From Anas platyrhynchos (taxonomy: Eukaryota; Chordata; Aves; Anseriformes; Anatidae), in contig NC_092611.1 of NCBI RefSeq assembly GCF_047663525.1, forward strand, positions 8,159,001 through 8,223,000: a stretch of 64,000 nucleotides of DNA. The letters run 5' to 3'. Shown here in pieces: positions 50,501 through 64,000 of this stretch. The notes under the pieces were generated by a model. That model was not told the origin of the DNA. It made no database searches and saw only the letters and a program-made list of their open reading frames with translations. How positions within the stretch are numbered: the first letter of the stretch is position 1; the number at the start of each line of letters is the position of its first letter. The translations under genes and the position numbers were made by a program.

Positions 50501-53500
50501 GATAATTATGCAACTAAAACGTTAGGGAGAAAAAGAAGGCCCTTTAAAAAAAATCATAAGAGTCTAAAGAGCTCCAAAATGTGTTTAAACCAAGTATAAT
50601 GCCAGTTCAAGACACTTAGATTTTAGTACAGGAGTCCAAAGGGCAGAAAAAGTGATGGCAAGCATTTCTGCAAACACATCTCTGGAAATAAGAACGTACA
50701 GCTCCACTGAGGGGAAGATTAGAGGACACTAAAGAACCTAAATAGTACCTCAGCATAACGTTTAAATTGATAACCAAGGTTGGCTCTGCATTGAAGAAAG
50801 GGCTACTAGCAAGTCAGAAAGTATATTCAAACACACAAAGTAAGCTTACTTTCTGTTCTGATACAGCTCCAACCCTGTAAGCAGGTAAACAGATACCTTG
50901 CGAAAAAGGCTATAGTCTTCATGCCATCTCTGTTGAGGAGGAGAAAGAAAGCAGAGTATCAGCTTCAGCTGTAACATGCACACCCAAGTTTTACATTCCT
51001 TCACAACTCAGAAGTATAGCAGACTTTACCCTTCAAAGAGATTAACATTCTTAAAAGCCATGCACTCAACATAATGATTTAGTCAACTGCATAAACATTC
51101 CTGAAAGCTCAGGAAATTTCCAGTGTACTCATTCTCTCTCATAGTTTCTGAAGATACAAATTTCAGATGAAACCAGTCATGGCTGTTACCTACAGGCATG
51201 CCAGCTACTGCTCTATGTGCTTACTCTGTTCTGTACCACATTCTCAGTTTCCCACATGCTGCTTTGGACAGCACGAGTTCTGACAGTGTGAAGGATCAAT
51301 CAAAGGTGGCATTTCAGTCCCTTACCTTATACTCCTCCATATCGACCTCGTCAGGACCGATTTCTCTCAGCTTAGCTCGTGCTACCTTCATAATGCTAAT
51401 TGACCTGCTCCGTATAAGCAGAGATGAGAAAGTCAGAAGAATGGCCCCAGCTGCTTCCAGATGAGAAAAACTTCATCTTGGAATCCACAGCACAAACCTT
51501 TCATCGTAGCTGAGGTTTTTATCTGCAAACTGTTCGAGAAGGGTCCGTTCCACAACCTGTTTGGGAGCATTGTTTTGCAGGAAGTAAACGAGCACATGTT
51601 GCAACCGGGCATCGTTCTGAGGGGTGGGGGTCTCTTTGGAAAGGAGATAGAGCCTGGAGTATTCTTCATGGAATGCCTGCCAATGAAACACAGGTACTGA
51701 AACGCCCACGCTTCTGACTGCCTGAATTCTACAGGAGCCAATACAGAGCTTAAATGTGTCCTACAATGATGGGATTCTCATGGGAGATAACTAGCCTCTG
51801 CTGCTTAGTTACGTTCTGTTGGTGAATAGAAGCCCAAAAGCATCTGAAGCTAAAATTAAAAAAAAGGGGCATTGTATATCAAGGCAAAGCACATGCATCA
51901 GACATGCGATTTTCCAAAGCACCAAGGTGTCTAAATGCTTCCAAATGCTCTTCAGAGAGGGTGAGACACATAACTTCCTCAAACAGTTTTGGTAAGCTTC
52001 TTGCCAGTGCCAGGTTGTCAAAATCAAGTGCAATCCTCTTGCATCTGTATTATCTGCATTAAGATGCAAGAGTATTTTGTGATATATATTCTTGTAGATA
52101 AGTAACACAGGTGATTTCTCCCTTGCCACCTTTTGTCATTAGATCTACCTGCCTCTAAAACCTAACACCAATTTCTGTATTCAGCAGTTTACATTCTTTC
52201 AAGTCCCTCTATGTCATGCATTCATTTCTTGAAGACATTTTACAAGAGTGGTTATAGTAAGTATGCATTTTCAAGACCAAAGAAAAAAAATTCATGAGTG
52301 CTGGTTTATTTCCTGACAATTGCATCAAGGACATGCAACAGATTTTAAAAGGCAAAGAAAGCCTACTTTTCTTTTTTTAAACAGGCAGAATTACCTATAC
52401 CCTCAAAGAATACAAAGAATAAGCAGTATAAACAGAGAAAAGTAAAATCTGCTGTTTCTTCAGAGCTTACAAGCTCTAAAAATTGTTTGGAACAAGGACA
52501 TCATGCAAGCACAAACAGAAAAGCCGTTAGTTAGAAGGAAAAAAAGTGCACAAATCTTTCCTTTCACTTTCTTGATATGTCTTTAAATATAACAGATTCT
52601 TCATTCTGCGAAAACTGATTTCCATGCTGCTCAATTTAGCAAACAAATAGAATACCTTAACGAGCCCTGCTTCAGACCCATCTCGATCAAAGGTCTGGCG
52701 GGCTTTTGCAATAGCCAGGATGACACCTTGCATGGCTGGACTCAGCATCACCTACCATGAAAGCAGGAAAACAAACACGAACAACAACAAGGAAAACGGT
52801 AACAGACAGGAAAAGAAGAAAAGGCATGGTGAAGAAAGGAAAAACTTTCAAAAGATAAAGTCTACAGGAAATCATACAAAATCAGGCGGAATAAGCCAGA
52901 GCTGCTACTTGCTTACATACCAGTTACTCCACCTATCACATGCACTTGACATGCAGATTTTAGCACTTGAATTAGAAGGCTTGTTGCTCCAAGCCTTGAA
53001 TTTCTAAATCCAGCAAGTGAGAACATAAAGCACGCTAACCCTAACCCCTCTATGTCCCACTCACTTTTCTTGAGCACTGCAAGTAAGAAGACAGCGGTGC
53101 CTGTGGCAGAGCATTTCATTGTGCTAACTTCATACAAGCATGTATTAAGCATAGTCTACTAACTCAACAGGACTTGTGAAAGAGCCAGCTTCTAGAATGT
53201 TGCTCAAGTATGTATAAATGAGGTTAAACACTCAAATCAGTAGCTAGGATTCTCTAAGTTACACTACTAGGACTCAACTTCTTTGATAAATGGGACAAAA
53301 CTCTGAAGACCTAAAGGGGCTTGTAAATAAACTAAAACATCAGGGGCAATTTTGATATAGTTATGCCAGAAAGACCACCCACAGGGATACCGAGCAGATC
53401 TAAGGATTGAGTGCTTTTTACTGAGCTGCTTCTCTGATGGCATTTAGAAAAGAAGCTACTAATCAATTTGGTCTGGCTACCAAATTTTATTTCTACAGGG

Positions 53501-56500
53501 GAAAAGTTTACTCTGAAAACAGTACTGTTTCTGTGACAGATGTCTGTCGTATCCAGTCTTAGAAAGCTCAAAGCCAACTGACTATAAAGTTATGGGTTAG
53601 TGATGGTCAGTAATTAACTTCTGCACTGGGAGCTGTACCTCCTCATTATATCCATCTGCATCAGATCTAACAGAAATCTTCCCCACACTGGGGATTTCCA
53701 CTTCAGAGACCTGTGAGCTAGTTTGGGCAGCAGACTCTGTTTCTTTAGCATCTTGTGGTTGTTCTGCCTGAACTGTAAAGGTTGTTTCTCCCGGGTGGGC
53801 CTTCATTGGTTCTACCTCCTTTGGCTGTGGCCAAGAAGAAAAAGAAAAAGGAATAAGAAAAACAAAAGCAAAATACAGGAAAGCAGGAGGGGACCGAGTT
53901 ATATGTGGTACAGCTACATAATTACACAGAAACAGAAAAAGCAAAGGTTTATTAAGAAGAATGATACAAAGACAACAACAGGTTGCTCTCTGGGCCAGGG
54001 TTCAGTCCTTACCTTGTAGAGAGCTGCCTCAACACCGTTCTTTTCATAGGCAGTGGCTGTGTTCGCAATGGCCTTGGCAGTCTGATCCTTCACAATCATG
54101 GCATGCTCAGAAGACAGAGAACGCACGCTCTGCTCACAGCCTGAAGACTGATCTGTCAGGACAACGATGTGGCATTAGAACATGAACTGCAAGACACAAA
54201 CTCAAATGCTCAGAGGGTAAAAGGAAGCGCATGAGATGAAAGCAGCCCTCTTTCAAATTTACCAGGCACACATACCAACTTCTTTAACTGTGAATAGCAT
54301 CCGAAATCATTCACATTAGAAATTATCAGCCACCTTCATTTTGTCAAAAACTTGGTTATGCAGCACTAAAGATGTAACACTCTACTAAAAGTGCACATTC
54401 TCAGGAATTCTGGCCCAACATAACACAATGGCTTTATTAACATTTTAATCTGCTGCACCACCAGACAACATGATACAAGACACCAATTTAATACTTTTTT
54501 CAAGTCTGGAGTGAGCTTGTTACTCGGTTCCATCAAAATACAATATTGTAACGAATGTTTGCTCTCCATTTACGTCTTCTTTTCCTCTCTTGTCCTAAAA
54601 ATGCTTTGTAGCACTTCTGTGCATGATTAAACAGCTGCTACATTCATCCCAGAGGTTGAATGTATTTCATCGTGAGCTTGTGAATAGAAGCCTCACGAAA
54701 CCTTTTCAGTGGGTATGGCACACACTGTCAGGGATTGCTAAGTAACACTTTCCCACTCAAGAGAATAGCGCTTGGATATTGTCTACTCAACATTCGTACA
54801 AAAAAAAAAAAAAAAAAAGTCTGGAAGTGCAATGAAATTAGCTCATTATGATTAAATGAATAGAAAACACCATTTCTGTTGACAAGCCTGGAAGGACAGA
54901 TGTACAAAAACCATAGAATAGCTTTTTGTATTGCCAGGACATAGTCCCCAAACCAGCCGCCCTTGCTAATTCATTACCTGTTCCTTCAAGATACCTAGAC
55001 ATTTACATAAGGCTCCAAAACGTGGTCTTTATGACCAACTGATTGTTATTAGTTTCAACAAAGATCACAAAATCTGATGTGGTATCACCTAGTCCTGATT
55101 CAGAAGACAGGTCCTGTGATTCAGAAGCAGCTGATGGCTCCATCTGAGGAATCTTGCAAGACTGCTCTTCCTCCCACTCCTCTGCCTCCTGCTCAAGTCG
55201 CCAATTGTCTTCTTGAATGTAGTGTCTCAGTTCGGGGGGCAAGGCTTCAACCTCCTTCTGAAACTGTCCGACCTCTGAGCCATCATCTTCATCTGGAAGA
55301 AACGCATGAGTTGCATATAGTGAAATACATAGGTCAGAAATACATCTGTAGTCAAGGGCTGTACAGAGAACGGTATTTAAACTGCCCACAGTGGAACAGT
55401 CACAATCAAGCTTAACACATCGCATCGACAACATCACATAACATACAGAGGTTGGAAACCACATGGACCCGAAAGCATGAATTTCATGCTGGTACTTATC
55501 AGCACCTTTTATATCTACTTCAGTATTAAGTTTTGAAATACCACAAAAACCCAAGAAATTCTAGCTTTTGACAAGTCTTAAAATGATCAAAACCAAATGA
55601 TGAAATCTCTGGTATAAAGATATTTTTCTTATGCACACACCGTAAAAGCGAAGCATTTTTAAAAACAACAGAAATTGCATTAAATAGGGAAAAAACAAAA
55701 TAAATCATGGGCTCATTCCAGAAATGGACCTGTCACAGAGAGACAAAGAAAAACTTCCAGATTCTCATCAGCAATATTTAGCAATGAACAGAATGACAGT
55801 TCTCTATTGTTTGCTTCTATTTATTGCATCAAAATGTACCATGCACGAAATTATTAGGTTCTTCTACAGCTGTTGGCCATGTATAGTGCCACGTGCACAA
55901 TAATTTATCCACATAACTATTTATACATTGGCACTGCAAACAAACTCACAAGACTAAGCAACTGTTACCAATAACTCATGTAATAGGGAAGGCTGCATAA
56001 CAAAAGACTACTGTGTAGGTTCAACATAATACATGAAAAAACATAACACACAGATCTCTAAATATGCAACTCCAGTACCTGCAACAAAGCTGGACACCTT
56101 ATCACTTATGTACATCAGGCAGTAGGCACTAGCATTCTTCGAGCCGCCAAATGAATCTCTCTCCAATTCTTCCCATGATGATTCTGTCACGGAGATGTCA
56201 TTGTATTTGAGCCAGCTTTTTCGAGGCTGATCATATATGTAGGCCCAGTAGTGACCAGCATTTGCTTGCCCTTCGTGTACCAAGACTGCATGCAAATGAT
56301 AGGGAACCTGCAAGTTCAAATGGACAGAGTTCTCAGACCTACTTCTAGTAAAGGAAGTTGTCTGATCTCTGTAAAGAAGTTACAAAACACATTCACAGAT
56401 GTTGCCTTGTACAAGACAAGTCATACATTAAATTTACTGCTGTGTAAGAACTGACTTTTAAGGGAAAAACTTTTTTTTTTTTAAACAAATCCTTTCTCCT

Positions 56501-59500
56501 CTTCATCATAACACTGGGATTTTTTTTTAAATACAACAAAGCGGATAACCTGAACTGACAACGATGAACAAAAAACATTATCAGCATCATCAGTTTAATA
56601 TTTACCTAACAAAGCTGCATTTTTTACCTGTTGGAGGAGAGGGTCACAGTACATTTGCTCAATGGATAGGTTAACTCTGGTAATAGACTCCTTCAGATCT
56701 GCCAAGAACATCACGAATGAGAAAAATACATAAAAAATAATGACTACCCAGGCTATTCTGGCCCTCTTCACTTTCAAAAAGTTTGAAGCCAGGCAATAAT
56801 GATCAAATAAACTTAACAGAGTTGAAACTTGTACAAGGTTATTTGATGGTAGGTCCAAGCTCAGTGGGTATACCATGTACCTCAAAACATGGAGGAGTAT
56901 TTTTAGATGAGCAGGAACACCACAGGGCATAGCTCAGGATGTATCCAGTTGAAGCAACAGAGAGGAAATCAGGATAGCAATCAACACAAAAATCACAACA
57001 AACGTTTAGGGCCAACCTTGCACGTCTTGTTCAATCTCATTTCTCCATCGCTGTAGACATGTCCTAACAAGGTTCATCTCTTCCTCAGAAACCACATGAG
57101 GAGCTGGCCGTTCAGATATTTCTGCTGGTGAACCAGAAGGCTGGAGTGGCACATCCAATTTTTTCTGCGGTGAGGAATTTGCCAAAAGGACAGCTGCATC
57201 TTCAGTCTCAGTATCCTTTCTTTCTAGTATGCTGCAAAACAAAATCCCATAGTAACAGGCAGATTCATAAAAAATTGAGAAGGATTTAATAAAGAAAATA
57301 AAAGAAGTTAAACAAAAATTACTCAAGAGCCAGAGCAGATATTTTTATTTTAGGATGGTACAACACAAAGAAAATAAATTAATGGAAATGCAATTCTTCC
57401 TTAACAGACCAAATTAAATTATAGGGCAGGACAAATAAAAGCTAAAATTCTTTAGCTAACTGGAAGAATACAGTGAGGAATAGACCCACAATGAGTAATT
57501 CCAAAAATTCCATCCCTTACTAGGAAATTAATTTATTTACATAGCATGGAGTGGAGGCCAACCAAACTGGGCAGGTTTGCAATTATCCAATATTGCAGTA
57601 ATTTAACAGGGATAAAAAATAGTAACCTAATCAAAAAAGAGCATATAACTTAACTTGGAATTACTGTTTATGGAATATGGCAATGCTTTGTAAGGAAAAA
57701 CAAAAAAAAAAACACCAAACAAACACCAAAAAAAAAAAACACACACCAAAAAAAAACAAACAACCAAAACCCCCCCAAAAACACAGACTAGCTGCAGTAT
57801 TATACGTAGACAAACAGAAGCAAATCAGGAATAAAGTAGCCACTGACTACTTGCACTTGTACAGGCCATCATGCTCGCAAGAGCCCACATACATAATTCA
57901 CTTTCAGAATGAAAACCAGTAGCATTTAGTTGAAATGTAATGTGTTCTCCTAAAAATGTTTTTCTATCTACTAACCTGTTTGGCTGTGAAAGCATGTCCA
58001 AAATGCACGACCCAGCTTGGGACTGCAGGACAGTTGTCTCAGAGTCCTGAGCAGAAGATACACATTCAGGAGACACAGGTACAGCAGACTTTGTAGCGAT
58101 GAATTCAAGAACATACTGGAGCATGTCAGGTAGTGGAAAGCGAGCTGGGCCAGAGCCATATTTCATGTACCTATAATAAAAAAGCAAAACATTCCATTAA
58201 TGAAGGAACATGACTGGTTAAGCTTGAGAAGAGCAACAAATAAGCTACTACATATTAATTTATGACACAACATGTTTACAGAGAGCTGACATAGAATAAT
58301 CGTTTTTATTTTTAATTGCTTTGAACGCAGAAATCGTATCTCAATCTTAGGACATTGCCTCGTTGAACATTCACAAAGCTGCAAAGTTCAAAGTAATTTT
58401 GAACTCTCATTACGACAGCATATACAAACCTGGATTTTATTTATTTATTTTTTAAATACCTCGCCCTGCCACAATTTCCTTTTTAGAATCTGAAAAATGC
58501 GTAGGGCCTATGCATACACACTTGTTCCTCAAATGCATCCAGCTCTTCTGTTCCTCAGAAAGCCATGCAGCTACAAGAAGAGCCCTCTGCTATCCCTTTC
58601 AGTGTTCAGATCATGTTTCCACTACTGAGAAGCATGCCCCTGCCTTGGCACCATACGGATTCTGTCTGTTGATAGCTGCTGCTGACATTCCCTCTCTAAA
58701 GGCTGGCCATTTCCAAAGCCTAGACTGAGTTGAGGGCTGGTTTAGCAGTAACACCAGAGCACCTCTTACAGCAGCTCTCCACACCTGTGACAGTGTGTGA
58801 CATGGTTGTTTAGGGATACATCTGTGGGTTGTCCCAGCTGCGTCCCCTCCTTGCTCACCCCCAGCTTGCATGCCTTGGGGGGGGGGAGAGGAGTGGGAAG
58901 CAGAGGAAGCCTTGACACTGCAATAGCCAAAACATGGGTGAGTTATCAGCTTTGCTGCAGTCAGAGATCCAAAACACAGCACAGGCTGCTAAGAAGAAAA
59001 CAAACTCCATCCCAGCCAGACTCAATACAATGCCACACGTGGACCTAAATATGAACCACTCACACAACGCCTGCCGGAGGCTATGCCTAACACACAATTC
59101 TAAGGCTACTACAGTGCAGGACAAGCATTTGCCTTCCACCTGTTCACAGAATTGTCATAATCGAATATAAAAAAAAATTAAGCAAGTTTAAAGCTGATTA
59201 AAAAGACTTTTAGACAAAGCCCCTGGAAAATGAAGCCTTCTGTTTGCCCACAAACCAGATCTTTGCTACTGGTTTTCCCCACTACATAAGTAACGCCAAA
59301 AGCTAAGCTGTAAAGAACATCTAATGCAGCACATAATGTAGTTTCTTTTTAAAGGTATTAATAGACATTTTCAAGGAAACATGTAAATACAGTTGACAGT
59401 TCCAACTGCAGTATTTAAAAATTTGCTCATGTAACAATATTCTTAATCTGCAGAAACCATCAACAAACCCAGGCTTTTCTTATAAAAACACACTTCCACA

Positions 59501-62500
59501 CTCCAGGCTTCTCAGAACACAGGTGTCTCTCCTTCCTATATGTTTTCTCTTTGAATACTTGTTTGAAAGGAAGTATTTACAAAACTTCCACGTGGTACAA
59601 AAATAAAGTTAGCTGACTACTTACCTTTCCAGTTTCTGTTGCAGAACTGTCATTCTCTCCTTTAATCTCTTCATTTCTTCTCTCTTCATCTGAATAAGCT
59701 CTTTGCTGCAGTAAAGGTACCTAGACAGACAAAGCCCAATCACATGAGATATATTTACTTCTCAGATCCAGTCTTTCGTAAGTATTTTAGAATCCTTTCC
59801 TTGTTCAACAATACCGTCTTTTAAATTTCTTGAATTAAAATAAAGCAATAGATTTAAACATACCATACAACAGAAAATCTCACCTGTCCATATAAATAGT
59901 CTGAGGAAATTCTAGCTTGGTGTGAATTTTTTCTGGCTGTCCCAGTGACTGATTGAACTCAAATCGGGAGAGTTCAAAGGTCAATACTGGTGGAAGCTTT
60001 GTAAACCAGCGCTGTAAAAAAAGCAGAAATGCCCCCAGGGGGACTTGTTTTAAGATGACTGCCAAACAGCACATTTTAGACTGATCCTAAATATCTAGCT
60101 GTCTTTAAATTCTTAATGTATATTGTGTTTATGGAGTGACTAGTCAGAAAATCAAATTTTATGAGATTAAATTTCTTCCACTTGCATTTTACACTTTTAC
60201 CATGAAGCAACCTCATAATAACTTTCAGAAGGCTAATTTTCATTGCCTGACACATCCCAGCTTGGTAGCTTATTAACTGGTTCAGCACTCAACTTCAGAA
60301 AATCACCAGACACTACACAAACTCTGGATGTCAGCTACAACCCTCTACAGTAGTTATTTGCCAACGTAGATCACATGCAATGATGAATAACAAAACAGAA
60401 GTCCTTAAGCAGTGTGTTATTCCTTATCCTCTCTGCGTCTGTTTTAGAACTATTCAATTTAGGAGATTCAGACAAGAAACCCACTTTCTATATATATAGC
60501 AACTGTTTCAAAGAGCCATGCTGAAAGAAAAAATCTTGGTTGAATTCATACTTCCTCTGCCTTACTGGGTTCACAAATATCTCAAACATCCACTTCCCGT
60601 TTACTTCACCTACCTTAGCATGGCACCAAACGGACAACACTCTCTGTCGGACTCATGATGAACACACTACGGTCATTTTCTTTTGCATGATTCATGCCAG
60701 ATATCCTGCCACAATAAATCTGCCCCATACCAAAGTGGAACAGCAAGTTTTATATCTAAAAGAATCCCCTTCACTGTAAATATATATATAATTTTAAATG
60801 CTTTGGAAAGAAATGGCCAGTTAGCAGAGCTTTTTCAGAAGCAGCCCAATCTTCAGAACAAGAGAACCCAAAAACGGAAAAGGAAAGATTTACACACCTA
60901 TTAACTAGGGGAAACGTAATTCTAATTAATCCTTGTGATCCTTTAAGCTTCAGTGCACTCACCTAAGTTCTCCAAAGACAAAACGCACCTTATTCTCTAT
61001 GCCCCCTATCACGCAGACTTCCTAGAAAGTAAAATTAAGATGCACTTTTTCCAATCATATTTCTTGGAAATAGAGCTTTTTCGTTCTGTCTGCACAGACA
61101 CAGAAAGACTAAAACATCTCTGTCATTAGTCCAATTTCCCCCTACCTTTCAGAAAAGGAGTTGAAGAAGCTAAAAACCTTGGATTGAAGTGAACCTGCCT
61201 GATTAGCTCTCTGTATCCCTTTGTCTCTGGCACCAGCCTACACCAATTTCAACTAAATGTGCTGCAAATGCATCCAAACAGCTTCATGCAGGAACTAGGA
61301 AAACCAGAAACAATCATTTGAGACCAAAGTCAGACAGGGCTTAGCAGCACAAGATTTCATTTTTCTTTTGCTAGTTTAAAGCACAGCAAGACATTTTCAA
61401 ACCTTCTCATTGAACAGAAATACTTTTTTTATCCCTTCTAAGCCAGACACCTATGCAAAATTCTTAATATTATTTCTCAGTCTTTCTCAACCTAACTTCT
61501 CAGCTGTTCTTAATGTATATAGGATGCTGAATATAATGATGTATCTTAGCTTTCTAGTTTGCTGCAGATAAGTAGTTCATGACTGATTTGTGATTTGCAG
61601 GATTTAAAAGAAAAAAAAATCAGCACAGTCAGAAGATAAGAGTGAAAATGAAAAGAAAAAAAACACACACTGTAATAGGGAGAAAGATACAAATTCCAAA
61701 TGGCATACCATAGAGTTAAGCACTGTACTTTTACCCTCCGAAAATATGGAGGCAGTGGTTCTCCCCCTACTCAGGTACAGGTAGGCTTCAACAGAAAGAG
61801 AGAGACTTTATCACACTTGCATCAGAAGCAGCTCTTTACCTTTTTAATTTAAAACAAACTCCTCTAATTGGTTACATAGGACAACACATCTTTACAAATA
61901 AGCAGACTCAGTATCTATGTAACACTAACATACATTTATACGAGATTCCAGGTACACAGACAAATTTTTTTTATTCAGTTAGTAGTGACTGTTTACAAAT
62001 GCCATTTAAAGTTATCACACTATACTGAGACACACCTGTGCTACACGTATTGAATTTTTCTTTAGAAAGCAACCAAAACCTCAACAAAACTTGCAACTAA
62101 CCTCCTGTCCATATTTCACTGACTGAGTTGCAGTCTCCTCATCCATTTCTCCCTCCACCATGGCTCCTTCCAAGCACTCATTCAAGTTTCGATAACCATT
62201 TACCTGCAGGGGATACTGACCGAAGGTTTCGATCTTGGAAAAAGTGTTGCCTGGATGATGAAAATGATACAAAACCCACGTTTTGTCAAGTTAACATGAG
62301 AGGTTGTCATGGGCACCAGTTTAGATGCACTACTTTTAAGAAATGAAGTGCATATAGCTTTCTACATGTCTGTCAGGGTAAGCCTCCTTACAGAATAAGT
62401 GCTTTCAAACACAGAAGCACTTACAAACATTAAATACTTTCAGAAGACATATTTTATAGATGTTAAAAACAATTTTATAAAGAAGATTATTTGCAAGTTT

Positions 62501-63870
62501 ACTATAACAATGAAGATCCAGGCAAATTCATCAAGGATATGCAACAAAAACATGTATTATCACTGCCATAAATCAGATTTCTTAAAGGAGTTAAAAATGA
62601 ATCTACCAAAACCTTAACTCACCTTCATGGACACCTTCAGTCAAGAAAGTGCCATAGAAAAGTTGTACCATTGGGTTTTCAGATTTATCTGCAGGGCTTC
62701 TGTTTCAGAAAGAAAAAGCACAGAATTCATTTGCAGCTTTAGGCTGCAAAAAAGCCTTAACTCTTAATCTAAGCACTTGCTTGGCAATCTTCCTACAATC
62801 AAAAATACAGTTTTCTATCAAAGCACAAAACAGAGAGGAAGCTTCTCATATATTTCCACACTCAAAAGCACATAATAATACTGGCAAGGAAAAAACAGTG
62901 AACTATTTTGAAATAGTTCAAAAAAAACACACAAAAACAAAACACAATCAAAACCAACCAGGTCTTTTTACACCAGTCTGTTGAGTTCCCTTAAAGCTTG
63001 TATGCTTTGTAGTCCATACTGGCATTGAATACTGTCCTACACTTAAGCAAGAAATGTAGATCTAACAGTCCATAAGCACATTTCACGCTGACGGAGGATT
63101 ACCATCAGTAAACAAAGAAGTCTTTTTCATTACTCAAAATTTTCATTTCAAGCCCTCTCATTTATTGAGCAGTCACATTTAAAATCTGTTTCTCCTCAGT
63201 GACAAGTCAAACTCCTGGTATCATAAAAAACTCACTTGACATTCACAGCAAGCTGGAATGCATCTTCCAGCCAATCCAGTAGTTTGTGTGTAAATTCACT
63301 CACATCTTGCTAGAAGAGAGACAAAAGTTGAGAGTCAAACATACCAAGAAGGATGTGTTTTCACACTCTGCTGGTTTCACAAACCTATGCGAACAAAACC
63401 CAACCAATACTGCTGTACCTACCCATCCGAAAGAAGCATGAAACTGAAGTGCTGCGATGATTTAGACCCATAGTGAACACCCTGTTCATCAGCAGGCTAG
63501 TGGGAGGAAATTATTGTGATTACTACCCAGATGGCACAGGGTACAGCACTGTTACAGTGGCTGTTTAACTACCAAGCGCGTGCATTTCACCTAAGTGACA
63601 CAGGGACAGCTGCTTGTCAGCTGACCAACAAGTGAAGAGCTCTCTGAAAATAAGAGGATGAAGTGAAACAGAATTTCTGTTAGCAAGTGCTGGTCTGAAA
63701 AAAAAGCAAAAGGCTTTGTAACGTGGTTTTACCTGCTGTTCTTCAGCTGATCTAAATGCGTCTCTTAAAAGTTCCAGTGCTGCAGAAGGGTCCACAAACT
63801 TACGACGTGTTCCCAGCATTAAAGCAAACAGACACTGAAGTTCTTGCATGAATGCAATATTTCTTTTTCC
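47567..63870 (-). CDS. USP28: Ubiquitin-specific protease 28, lacking its first exons (window edge)
   Basis: USP28 is a nuclear deubiquitinase that stabilises MYC and 53BP1-pathway proteins. Twenty minus-strand coding exons: 63870-63733, 63309-63236, 62699-62623, 62250-62102, 60011-59884, 59720-59625, 58170-57976, 57231-57017, 56698-56628, 56307-56079, 55292-55089, 54152-54013, 53824-53639, 52751-52656, 51676-51498, 51404-51326, 50929-50850, 49861-49738, 49000-48802, 47742-47567. They sum to 945 codons with correct phase throughout. The first block ([17 protein letters not shown]) follows the human catalytic cysteine box, which lies beyond 64000 with the N-terminal ubiquitin-binding motifs. 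The catalytic His is in [13 protein letters not shown]. The USP28/25-type dimerisation insertion and the C-terminal region to STVTVK are present. CLDN25 is its neighbour, as in human. Confidence 0.96.
53639..53824 (-). CDS. USP28: USP28 in-frame 62-codon exon, probably alternatively spliced
   Basis: Exactly 186 bases lie between a CCACAG acceptor and a GTACAG donor, and the phase is zero on both sides, so the exon can be skipped without a frameshift. It encodes a Glu/Ser/Thr-rich segment ([19 protein letters not shown] onward). Skipping joins ALYK to VMLSPAMQ, as in the common human protein. A tissue-specific 62-residue insert at this position is, to my recollection, described for human USP28. 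Confidence 0.8.
56079..56307 (-). CDS. USP28: USP28 exon with the catalytic histidine box
   Basis: The exon encodes [20 protein letters not shown], then [18 protein letters not shown] and [17 protein letters not shown]. The His in AGHYWAYI is the base of the catalytic Cys-His-Asn/Asp triad, and the Asn-Asp in KYNDI aligns with the triad's third residue. All are intact, so the enzyme should be active. Confidence 0.93.
57696..57785. repeat. A-rich simple repeat with ACACC-type units
   Basis: Low-complexity A-rich tract on the plus strand with interspersed CACC and a run of seven C, inside the USP28 intron 57232-57975. It looks like a simple repeat, not a transposon tail. Confidence 0.6.
60012..62101 (-). 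other. USP28 intron (largest inside the window)
   Basis: A 2.1 kb AT-rich intron between the exon ending KYGQE and the exon starting RWFTK. I see no RNA gene or repeat family in it. Confidence 0.7.
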
Positions 63871-64000
63871 CTGCATCACAAGAAGAAGAAAAGCCAAACC
63901 CTTCCTGCAGCTCAAAAAGCAGCATTTAAAAACAAAGTGCAAACAAACATGCACATGACTTAAGAGGTAAGCTAAGGACCAAGGAAAGAGATGACATTAA

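Noticed and set aside
54905-54920. CATAGAATAG as a CR1 terminal repeat
   Set aside because: A single 8-base copy without the preceding conserved CR1 end.

Overview
This window is vertebrate nuclear DNA and most likely comes from a bird. The introns are short, the promoters are very GC-rich, one short relic resembles the 3' end of a CR1 LINE, and the proteins follow tetrapod orthologues over most of their length. The gene set matches human 11q23, so an avian microchromosome equivalent to chicken chromosome 24 fits. I cannot name the species. All protein identifications come from remembered family sequences, and all exon edges were read by eye from splice sites and codon phase.

Layout from left to right: KMT2A (MLL1) lies on the minus strand at 1-15294. 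Exons 1-6 and the start of exon 7 are present, including the menin-binding N-terminus, the AT-hooks and the CXXC zinc finger; the rest of the gene lies beyond base 1. ATP5MG, the mitochondrial ATP synthase subunit g gene, is complete in three coding exons on the minus strand (17526-20662). UBE4A, a U-box ubiquitin ligase, is complete in 19 coding exons on the minus strand (21497-34106), and its reading frame adds up to 1074 residues. An inward-rectifier potassium channel gene of the Kir3/GIRK type follows on the minus strand (34534-36701), with three coding exons and 574 residues. A gene-poor 5 kb stretch leads to an intronless claudin on the plus strand, the CLDN25 orthologue (41813-42505). 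After 4 kb without genes, USP28, a deubiquitinase, fills 47567-63870 on the minus strand; its first exons, including the catalytic cysteine box, lie beyond base 64000.

The most unusual item is the Kir3-like gene. It is not any of the four mammalian GIRK genes as I remember them. It carries about 170 extra N-terminal residues, an arginine just before the TIGYG selectivity filter, a serine just after it, and a Val-Pro repeat tail. Its stop codon lies only 428 bases from the UBE4A start codon. That gap holds tandem polyadenylation signals, followed by a compact cluster of two octamers, an ATF/CRE-like site and a CCAAT box, which probably forms the UBE4A promoter.

KMT2A, ATP5MG and UBE4A keep the order known in human. 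CLDN25 and USP28 are also neighbours in human, but several megabases away from UBE4A. The window therefore spans a rearrangement boundary near the potassium channel gene. The genes do not form one pathway: they are a chromatin regulator, an ATP synthase subunit, two ubiquitin-system enzymes, an ion channel and a tight-junction protein. I saw no retroviral or other virus-derived element, no CRISPR array and no tRNA gene.
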